A stretch of 5,895 nucleotides of DNA from an uncultured Dyadobacter sp. (GTDB lineage: Bacteria > Bacteroidota > Bacteroidia > Cytophagales > Spirosomataceae), in assembly GCA_937880795.1 (NCBI GenBank), contig CALGRQ010000083.1, positions 1-5,895 of the forward strand, read 5' to 3'. The translations under genes and the position numbers were made by a program. The notes under the pieces were generated by a model. That model was not told where the DNA came from, did no database searches, and saw nothing but the letters and a program-made list of their open reading frames with translations. Below, piece after piece: positions 1 to 4,901 of the stretch. Position 1 is the first letter of the stretch. Every line of letters starts with the position of its first letter.

Positions 1-330
1 ATTGATACCATTGCCAGGAGTGACATTATCACTGCTACTCACATGCACAAAGTTTCCTGGCAATGAGGTTGGATTATTACTAATAACTTCCCCACTCTCA
101 CCTATCTGAGCTGCGGTAGTCAACTGTACCTGATAGCCGGTATTGGCTACTACGTTGGTAAATGTGTAAGTCCCGTTACTTTGCACGGGCGTGCTTGCAA
201 CAAAATTACCTGCGCTATCATACAGGTTCATCACAAGATTCTGCGGATCTGTACCACTATCAGTACCATTTACGGCTACACCATTCGCATTATCCGTGGT
301 CCCATTATTATCATTATATATCGTGCCAGA
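1..330 (-). repeat. SdrD-B-like domain, copy 2 (residues 844-953, cut by window edge)
   Basis: SGTIYNDNNGTTDNANG opens the unit and aligns with the start of copy 1 (SGAIFNDKNANKTDDGADE). The parallels continue: NLYDSAGNFVASTPV against YLTDASGKVMDRVPV, then NGTYTFTNVVANTGYQV against AGTYSLTSVPVNTTGLKV, then a shared GE. The spacing of 276 residues between openings suggests a repeating block made of an SdrD-like unit and a linker. More copies probably lie beyond the left edge. Confidence 0.6.
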
Positions 331-2859
331 TATAGAAACCACAGCAGCAGGAAAATGAATGACAGCAGTACCCTCATTGCTACTTTCGGCACCAGCATTA
401 TCTATGGCAACAAATGGAATTGTTACCGACGTTGCTTCATTGGAAGTAGGATCAACAGATATCGGATACGTAGGCTGCCCTGTGTTGTCAGAGGGAACAA
501 TAACTCCCCCCGCAGGCCAGTTTTCGCTGGTATATGTATTTGTACTGGTCCCGTTATTTATAGTGATGCTCGTCGCACCCGTTGGGAAAGTAGTGAGTCT
601 AATATTTGCTACATTTCCATCGAAGTCCACACTTGGGTTACTGGTTGTACCATTTCCATTTGTAAATGTATTTACAGGCACGGTCACATGTGTCGTGCCA
701 CCTGGATTCGTTAATGTGTTAACTCCGTTACCAGCCACGGGCGGTTGCTGTATTCCAAAGTTTTGGTTTGTAATGTTTGCAATCGCTGTATTCAGATTTA
801 TGACGCCATCCGTAGTACTGGTTTGGCTCGTACTATTGGCACCAATGCTTTCACCTGTAATAGCCCAACCAGTAGGCAATATCGGTGTTGCAATTGTTTC
901 TCCATACAATACCATAGAGGTACTAAACAATACTTTTAAACCAGTAGTATTCACTGGTACAGATGTGAGGGAGTAAGTCCCTGCATCGGTAACCGGCACT
1001 CGATCCATTACTTTCCCGGACGCATCAGTAAGGTAAGCATATATGCTACTACCCGCAGCGATTGACCCGCCGCTTGAAACATTAGTACCACTTACGTTGG
1101 CCTCATCAGCACCATCATCGGTTTTATTGGCGTTTTTATCATTAAAAATCGCACCACTCACTGTGATACATCCACTATACGTAATAGTGGCATCCGCGTT
1201 GTCAAACACAAACGCCCAAGTATCTAGGGTTTTATTGTTACCAAAAAATTCTGTATCCCTTGGGGCTCCCGAGGTTACAGTTGTATGCCATTTATGACCA
1301 TTCAAGGAAGAAGAGGTACCTCCAAAATTGATAATTGGATTGGCGCCGACTTGTGTCCCTGAGGCAGTCAGCCCATTGTCATTCCAATAGACCACGTCCT
1401 GCGAAGCATTGTCTGAAAGATCAGTATTCAAACGACTGATTATGATACCTGTATTATTCGACTCAACATCTAAAAATGGGAAATGCACCTCTGCCGTAGT
1501 AACCCGAACACTAACTGTGATATTTGTAGCAGCAACTGTACCACCAAGTCCATCTTTACCGTCCCAAATTACTTCATTTTCACCTATTGTAGTAGCGCCG
1601 GAAAGAACCCTGTCAATCGCGTCGTTATAATCCCCATCCTTATTAATATCCAATAGAATTTGATACTGTCCATCAATATTGGAGGTAAAACGCATTTTAC
1701 CTCCACAGGTAACTACCAAACCTTTAATCTCAGGCTGTAAAGGTGCTCCCTTTAACCAGGTAGTCATTGAACCGGTTGGAGCAACCTGTGAATAATGTAC
1801 GCTCGCTGAGGCTGGGAAATTTCCCATATCAGGCTTCGCATAGAATATTTTATTGGTTTTATTACTCGTATCATCTGGCTTCCTCGGATCCCATATACGG
1901 CCGTCAAGATCAGCAATAGTTGTACTAGCCAAACTTATAAAAGCCGCCCCACTGGAAAAATCATTATCGGTTTTAACAATTCCTTTATTATTACTGAAAA
2001 AGTTAAAACTAGCACCGTTTTGGCCATTATTATTTACTTCGTACACGTAACTCTCAGGTGTCAACACATAGAATTTTCCATAAAATGAAGTTTCCAGGAA
2101 AAGAGAGTTTGGTGCAGTGGCATTAAATACCGTTGTAAAGAGCCTACCGGGAGTCAAAATACCCGTACTTGCATTTCCTACTGATACGTCCCACGCTAAT
2201 ATTAAGGCAGATGAACCAGCCGTAACAGGTTGATTCCACTGACCAGCGCCCGTACCGGTAACAGTTTGGCCGGGACGGATGTTAAAATTCGCATCCGGCA
2301 AATTGGTCCCTGTACCCATTGCATTAAATTGAACTTCGTAAATACCATCCGTTGGTACAACGTAAGTTAGTGGTGTATAACCATTGGTGGTTCCTAACCT
2401 ATTTGGACCAGCAATTTCCTTTGCCCTACTGTCTATACGTCCGATCGTTGTGTTACTCATAGCAACTTGGTCGCCTTGAGGGTTTCTAAGAATAATAGAC
2501 CCTGTAGCACTTCCTGAACCGTAATTAAGACCAACTACACTGGATCCCATATAAATAGTCTCTCCTGCCTTAGCAAAAACTTTATGAATCCCCGGATTGG
2601 GATATGGATCAAAGGCAGCACTGGCTGTACCCATCGGTCTGGAGTTCAAAAATGACCTATAACCAATGGAGGCATGTTGTCCATTCGGATACAAATTGAT
2701 ACTACCCTCTGCCAGCAATTGAATAGGAAGCGCCAAACAGAGCGCAATACTTGCTATTACAGTACTTTTAAATGCAGGCATCCAAACCGTTCGAAAGAGT
2801 TGGAATCGACTGGTTGAAGTCGCGGATTTAGGAAGATTTATTTTTAAAAATCCAATCAT
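1..2859 (-). CDS. Giant secreted surface/adhesin-like protein with SdrD-B-like repeats, N-terminal 953 codons (3' end outside window)
   Basis: Reading the minus strand from the ATG at 2859, the frame stays open for 953 codons to the left edge, so the protein is incomplete at its C-terminus. Residues 1-50 are a signal peptide with an extended N-region. Residues 51 to about 330 match, from memory, a conserved N-terminal region of giant Bacteroidota surface proteins: AGPNRLGTTNGYTPL, an AWDVSV segment at W223, PGRLFTTVF, then FYGKFYVLTPESYVYEVNNN. A DINKDGDYNDAID calcium-loop-like stretch lies at 404-416 and IWDGKDGLGG at 431-440. SdrD-B-like Ig-fold units start at 568 and 844, and the first ends in NFGIQQPP (700-707). 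The composition is rich in T, S, N and G with few Cys and Lys, as expected for an extracellular stalk. The likely role is adhesion or surface structure, with export across the inner membrane by Sec. Type IX secretion is plausible but untestable here because the C-terminal signal is missing. No Shine-Dalgarno or clear promoter was found upstream. Confidence 0.93.
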   Translation of the reverse strand, partial: MIGFLKINLPKSATSTSRFQLFRTVWMPAFKSTVIASIALCLALPIQLLAEGSINLYPNGQHASIGYRSFLNSRPMGTASAAFDPYPNPGIHKVFAKAGETIYMGSSVVGLNYGSGSATGSIILRNPQGDQVAMSNTTIGRIDSRAKEIAGPNRLGTTNGYTPLTYVVPTDGIYEVQFNAMGTGTNLPDANFNIRPGQTVTGTGAGQWNQPVTAGSSALILAWDVSVGNASTGILTPGRLFTTVFNATAPNSLFLETSFYGKFYVLTPESYVYEVNNNGQNGASFNFFSNNKGIVKTDNDFSSGAAFISLASTTIADLDGRIWDPRKPDDTSNKTNKIFYAKPDMGNFPASASVHYSQVAPTGSMTTWLKGAPLQPEIKGLVVTCGGKMRFTSNIDGQYQILLDINKDGDYNDAIDRVLSGATTIGENEVIWDGKDGLGGTVAATNITVSVRVTTAEVHFPFLDVESNNTGIIISRLNTDLSDNASQDVVYWNDNGLTASGTQVGANPIINFGGTSSSLNGHKWHTTVTSGAPRDTEFFGNNKTLDTWAFVFDNADATITYSGCITVSGAIFNDKNANKTDDGADEANVSGTNVSSGGSIAAGSSIYAYLTDASGKVMDRVPVTDAGTYSLTSVPVNTTGLKVLFSTSMVLYGETIATPILPTGWAITGESIGANSTSQTSTTDGVINLNTAIANITNQNFGIQQPPVAGNGVNTLTNPGGTTHVTVPVNTFTNGNGTTSNPSVDFDGNVANIRLTTFPTGATSITINNGTSTNTYTSENWPAGGVIVPSDNTGQPTYPISVDPTSNEATSVTIPFVAIDNAGAESSNEGTAVIHFPAAVVSISGTIYNDNNGTTDNANGVAVNGTDSGTDPQNLVMNLYDSAGNFVASTPVQSNGTYTFTNVVANTGYQVQLTTAAQIGESGEVISNNPTSLPGNFVHVSSSDNVTPGNGIN
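745..1158 (-). repeat. SdrD-B-like domain, copy 1 (residues 568-705)
   Basis: The unit begins SGAIFNDKNANKTDDGADE, the usual opening of SdrD-B/Cna-B-like Ig-fold modules (SGxVxxDxNxNGxxDxGE). It continues with a hydrophobic strand containing YLTDASGKV, a GTYSLTSVPVNT strand pair, and closes with NFGIQQPP. The closing motif leads into a PPVAGNGVNTLTNPGG segment that I take as the start of a separate linker or cadherin-like module. Such domains normally act as rigid, often calcium-stabilised spacers in surface stalks. The assignment rests on motif recognition by eye. Confidence 0.6.
2710..2859 (-). other. Signal peptide of the giant surface protein, with two possible starts
   Basis: The hydrophobic core spans about residues 33-49 (VIASIALCLALPIQLLA), with probable signal peptidase I cleavage after A50, before EGS. 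Counted from the first ATG (2859) the signal is 50 residues long, with a basic N-region of about 30 residues. Counted from the in-frame ATG at 2781 (Met27) it is a normal 24 residues with one Lys (K31). Neither start has a Shine-Dalgarno, so the sequence does not choose between them. I kept the upstream start because the frame is clean there and extended signal peptides occur in very large exported proteins. Confidence 0.75.
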
Positions 2860-3125
2860 GGATAGAAGTGGATAAATTAACTATTTAAATGGATTCACAA
2901 AAAATTAAGCAACTGAAACTTGTAATTATCCTTCATTGATTTTTGTTCGTGCTAAACTTTACAATGAATAGATATCACTTTTTTATTATCATCTAGGCAA
3001 TCATTGCAACCAATGGTTACACTAAAAATTCAGCAAAACATAGAAACTTATACAGTCCATCTTAATTTATGACGATTAAAATTTCATGTATAGTTATAGA
3101 AAAACTTCACTATTCTAATTCGTGT

Positions 3126-3152
3126 GATTCTTCTAGGTAATGCGTAAGAATC
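3126..3152. repeat. 7-bp inverted repeat GATTCTT/AAGAATC
   Basis: GATTCTT (3126-3132) and AAGAATC (3146-3152) are perfect complements around a 13-base loop. They sit in a local patch of higher G+C (about 42%) within DNA of about 25%. There is no T-tract on either side, so it is not an intrinsic terminator. It lies about 270 bases upstream of the surface-protein start, possibly beyond a normal promoter. Confidence 0.4.
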
Positions 3153-3426
3153 CCGCACAAAACTTGTTCAAACAAGCAACCCAATGAGTGTATAATTATT
3201 TAATAATCAGACACTTTCATCATAAGACAAGTGTATCTTACGACAAGAAGATTTAAGAATTTAATGCGTAGAGGCAGTAAACATTTGGAGAAAACGTTAA
3301 TCTACCATCCAATTTAATTCTAGTAGAAAAAATAGAAAACATTGGGAGTTTATGTAATATTTTATTGAATTTTTTCATAGTTACTATAACTGATAAAGAG
3401 TATACAGACGCAAACTTACATATTAA

Positions 3427-3439
3427 TTCTAAGTTAGAA
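3427..3439. repeat. 13-bp palindrome TTCTAAGTTAGAA
   Basis: Two 6-bp arms (3427-3432 and 3434-3439) are perfect complements around a central G. The shape suits binding of a dimeric protein. The A+T-rich setting makes chance plausible. A similar 6+1+6 dyad, ATTATTTAATAAT, lies at 3195-3207. Confidence 0.35.
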
Positions 3440-3900
3440 CATCAAACTTCTACATAAAATGATTTTTATCAGTTTTCGGCAATTAAATAAAATGCACAAA
3501 AATTATACAATTATTTATTTGCAAAATACGAATACTTTGATGCTTCGTTGGAAGGAAAATAACGACTAGAACAGGACAAGACAATCCATATATAATTAAT
3601 TACCAAACACTAAAAGAACCTACATACCCGCAGTAAGGTGATCAAAGTATTTTTGTAAACAAGCACCATTTCAACAACCCGTCGTCGTATTATCATGAAT
3701 TTCAGACCTGGTTATAGTATAAAATCGTCGTTCGGTATTATTGATTCAGTCAGTGGGAGACAATTACCTATAAAAAATATACTATACTACCCAGTAGTTT
3801 AAATATTCAAAAAATTCTACATTAGTTTTTATTATAGGAGCGAAAATAAAGGCACTGATACATTAATACATTTCTTTCGAGTTTAAAGTCTCGATGAACC

Positions 3901-3920
3901 TCCTTAATAAGTATTGAGGA
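3901..3920 (+). repeat. Hairpin overlapping a CCTCCTTA word
   Basis: TCCTTAATA (3901-3909) pairs with TATTGAGGA (3912-3920) if T3905-G3916 is taken as a U-G wobble in plus-strand RNA. The realistic form is 8 bp with a 4-base loop. On the minus strand the same position would be an A-C mismatch. The left arm overlaps a CCTCCTTA word at 3899-3906. No T-tract follows. Confidence 0.35.
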
Positions 3921-3998
3921 AATCTCTACCCTAGCAAATACACTCTGATTTGACCAGAATACACCCCGCTCCTATTTAGAGCTCGCCATAAACAAATC

Positions 3999-4053
3999 GG
4001 TTTACAGGAGTATAGCTATGACAACAAACCGAAATGCTAATACTCTGTAAACC
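3999..4053 (+). promoter_or_regulatory. 17-bp bulged stem-loop that buries a Shine-Dalgarno
   Basis: GGTTTACAG (3999-4007) pairs perfectly with CTGTAAACC (4045-4053). After a bulged G4008, AGTA (4009-4012) pairs with TACT (4041-4044). After a bulged A on the right arm, TAGC (4013-4016) pairs with GCTA (4036-4040). That gives 17 base pairs with two single-base bulges and a 19-base loop. An AGGAG at 4006-4010 is held in the stem except for the bulged G, and an ATG lies in the loop at 4018-4020. A second helix, TCGGTTT (3997-4003) with AAACCGA (4026-4032), would compete for the same bases. This is the strongest inverted repeat I found in the spacer. Whether it acts as a translational switch is inference. 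Confidence 0.5.
4018..4050 (+). CDS. Possible 10-residue leader peptide (MTTNRNANTL)
   Basis: An ATG seven bases after AGGAG (4006-4010) opens 10 codons and ends at TAA (4048-4050). The whole ORF lies between or inside the arms of the 3999-4053 stem, so a ribosome translating it would open the stem. No amino acid is repeated in the way an amino-acid attenuator would need (three Asn and three Thr, not consecutive). No larger plus-strand gene follows that it could control, apart from an unconvincing 60-codon frame at 4219-4401. It may be chance. Confidence 0.2.
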   Translation: MTTNRNANTL

Positions 4054-4169
4054 ATCTAAATATACACCACCAGGCCAAAAATTATACGTAGCCTTCCTAA
4101 CAGGAATTACAATACAGAACTAAATTTACTAAGCCGAGGGCCACGCCTGTATTAACTATACTTGCCTCC

Positions 4170-4185
4170 TTATACGTTCGTATAA
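4170..4185. repeat. Perfect 7-bp dyad TTATACG-TT-CGTATAA
   Basis: The arms 4170-4176 and 4179-4185 are perfect complements with only two bases between them. This is compact enough to be a protein-binding operator in DNA, or a 6-bp hairpin with a GTTC loop in RNA. It follows a CCTCCTTA word (4165-4172) and precedes the 4192-4215 hairpin by six bases. Confidence 0.45.
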
Positions 4186-4191
4186 TTTGCG

Positions 4192-4215
4192 CAGTACCTG
4201 TACCACAGGTAACTG
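4192..4215. repeat. 10-bp hairpin with a 3-base loop
   Basis: CAGT-ACCTGT (4192-4201) pairs with ACAGGT-ACTG (4205-4215), with one bulged A (4211 or 4212) and an ACC loop. On the plus strand it ends three bases before an ATG at 4219. The frame from that ATG has 60 codons but resembles no protein I know. No T-tract follows on either strand. Confidence 0.45.
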
Positions 4216-4266
4216 AATATGGCCAGGCAAATATTAGTGCAGGGTATAAATAAGTGCGCTCTTATC

Positions 4267-4309
4267 AAACTGGGCAGGATGACATCAGCGACCCGATGTA
4301 TGCCAGTTT
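4267..4309. repeat. Two-tier hairpin AAACTGG...CCAGTTT
   Basis: AAACTGG (4267-4273) pairs with CCAGTTT (4303-4309). After a bulged G4274, CA (4275-4276) pairs with TG (4301-4302). An inner 5-bp stem joins ACATC (4282-4286) and GATGT (4295-4299) around AGCGACCC. A small 5-bp hairpin ATAAG/CTTAT (4250-4265) abuts it. Stems at 4170, 4192, 4250 and 4267 follow each other closely, so most bases from 4250 to 4309 can be folded. Confidence 0.45.
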
Positions 4310-4408
4310 CGTGGATCTATCTTGATGGACTTTTTACAATGAACATATCAGAAAGGACGTCTCATCATATCTCACCCGCTGAAAGTAGAATGCTACCGTA
4401 ATATTGGC

Positions 4409-4468
4409 CTAAGTACTGTGTAAATCCCTAGTGTCCCTCAAGAATAATGATCGAACAAAATGTTTCAT
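4409..4468 (-). CDS. Possible 19-residue peptide with a full Shine-Dalgarno
   Basis: On the minus strand AAAGGAGGT (complement of 4477-4485) stands nine bases (measured from AGGAGG) before ATG at 4468. The frame encodes MKHFVRSLFLRDTRDLHST and stops at TAG (4411-4409). The Shine-Dalgarno is much stronger than anything upstream of the two real genes here, which have none. The peptide is basic with a short hydrophobic centre and I do not recognise it. It could be a small protein, a leader peptide, or chance. The same bases read on the plus strand give an anti-SD-like CCTCCTTT. Confidence 0.22.
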   Translation of the reverse strand: MKHFVRSLFLRDTRDLHST

Positions 4469-4606
4469 CTGCCAATACCTCCTTTGCCGCGACATGGTTA
4501 TACTGGCATATAGATGTGTATAAGGGACGGTAGATCAAAACGCCCGTCTACATATATTCGGAAAGGATTTTGGATAGCACTAAATACGAACGATAATCCA
4601 TTTTCT

Positions 4607-4618
4607 CCCGTGGTATGT
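4607..4618 (+). repeat. Direct repeat CCCGTGGTATGT, copy 1
   Basis: This 12-base word is identical to one at 4726-4737, 119 bases further on. A GTGGTA core also occurs at 4659-4664 and, inverted (TACCAC), at 4688-4693. Copy 1 overlaps a GTATG-TC-CATAC mini-dyad at 4613-4624. Confidence 0.4.
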
Positions 4619-4626
4619 CCATACTA

Positions 4627-4650
4627 TTACGTTGTCTGGGTATAACGTAA
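4627..4650. repeat. Perfect 7-bp inverted repeat TTACGTT/AACGTAA
   Basis: TTACGTT (4627-4633) and AACGTAA (4644-4650) flank a 10-base loop. It lies directly after the GTATG-TC-CATAC dyad at 4613-4624. No T-tract follows on either strand. Confidence 0.4.
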
Positions 4651-4713
4651 CAAACTAGGTGGTACACTTTAACACTGAGTACAAGGATACCACTTACTTC
4701 GTTTTCTAAATCC

Positions 4714-4758
4714 CGGGTTGTTAGACCCGTGGTATGTATATCCCTATGAAAACAACCC
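4714..4758. repeat. Perfect 8-bp inverted repeat with a competing inner hairpin
   Basis: GGGTTGTT (4715-4722) is complementary to AACAACCC (4751-4758) around a 28-base loop. Alternatively CGGGT (4714-4718) pairs with ACCCG (4725-4729) around TGTTAG. The two forms share 4715-4718 and cannot coexist. Neither has a T-tract. Confidence 0.45.
4726..4737 (+). repeat. Direct repeat CCCGTGGTATGT, copy 2
   Basis: Identical to 4607-4618. It lies within the loop of the GGGTTGTT/AACAACCC stem, and its first four bases form part of the competing CGGGT/ACCCG stem. Confidence 0.4.
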
Positions 4759-4808
4759 AAATATTATACGAGGGAATATGAGTGGTGGGCTACGATACAT
4801 CGAACCTT

Positions 4809-4836
4809 CAAATCAATAACTAATTCTTTTGATTTG
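4809..4836. repeat. Perfect 8-bp inverted repeat CAAATCAA/TTGATTTG
   Basis: The arms 4809-4816 and 4829-4836 flank a 12-base loop. It lies about 65 bases downstream of the DUF4256 stop on the minus strand. It is A+T rich and has no T-tract on either strand, so it is at best a transcript 3' end stabiliser. It marks the right boundary of the hairpin-rich zone, where G+C drops to about 28%. Confidence 0.4.
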
Positions 4837-4901
4837 TATGATTGAATCCTAGCAATATAGATCACACGTTAATGCAAGTAAAGCCCAACTTATCTGCCCA
4901 T

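Larger units (their letters stand above)
2860..3833. other. A+T-rich intergenic zone, no gene seen
   Basis: Counting by 60-base lines, G+C is about 17-30% over most of 2881-3540 and about 23-38% over 3541-3840. An exception is 3121-3180 at about 42%, which coincides with a 7-bp hairpin. No start codon is followed by a convincing reading frame on either strand. I found no TAnnTTTG promoter in a good position upstream of the surface-protein gene. Small dyads occur at 3126-3152, 3195-3207 and 3427-3439. Confidence 0.8.
3834..4836 (+). ncRNA. Candidate long structured RNA or structured regulatory region (hypothesis)
   Basis: From about 3841 to 4800 G+C is close to 40%, against about 27% in 2881-3540, yet no coding sequence is convincing. 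Helices that can be drawn without conflict include 3834-3842 with 3967-3975 (9 bp, enclosing hairpins 3877-3894 and 3901-3920), 3999-4053, and 4072-4078 with 4404-4410 (7 bp). The last encloses 4094-4106, 4111-4153, 4170-4185, 4192-4215, 4250-4265 and 4267-4309. Further stems are 4498-4523, 4526-4548, 4613-4624, 4627-4650, 4659-4693, 4715-4758 and 4809-4836. The stem at 3901-3920 contains a T/G pair that is a legal G-U wobble only in plus-strand RNA, which weakly favours that strand. A degenerate Bacteroidota-type promoter (TTTA, 21 bases, TAGTTTTT at 3823-3830) would start transcription near 3837. No terminator was found. A decayed gene is the main alternative. Confidence 0.25.

Noticed and set aside
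181..976. Plus-strand open frames at 181-714, 359-976 and 745-939
   Set aside because: They lie antisense to the surface-protein frame, which is open for 953 codons with clear family motifs. Their own products are low-complexity and unlike any known protein.
1043..2050. Plus-strand open frames at 1043-1297, 1409-1630 and 1853-2050
   Set aside because: Also antisense shadows of the surface-protein gene, with no recognisable motifs or start signals.
3999..4053. Integron attC site
   Set aside because: It has a long imperfect stem with extrahelical bases, but the RYYYAAC...GTTRRRY core boxes are absent and there are no gene cassettes around it.
4170..4201. XerC/XerD dif site
   Set aside because: GTTCGTATAA resembles a XerC arm, but the bases after it do not match a XerD arm (TTATGTTAAAT-like).
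4219..4401. 60-codon plus-strand frame after the 4192-4215 hairpin
   Set aside because: No homology I recognise, only a weak CAGG upstream, and it runs through the 4267-4309 stem. A frame of this length is expected by chance.
4548..4760. 70-codon minus-strand frame starting with TTG
   Set aside because: No Shine-Dalgarno, a rare start codon and an unrecognised product. Length is compatible with chance.
2860..4901. tRNA, tmRNA, RNase P RNA, group II intron, CRISPR array or insertion sequence
   Set aside because: No T-arm GTTCGA consensus in a cloverleaf, no RNase P GAAAGTCC core, no intron domain V, no regularly spaced repeats, and no transposase frame or terminal inverted repeats with target duplication were seen.
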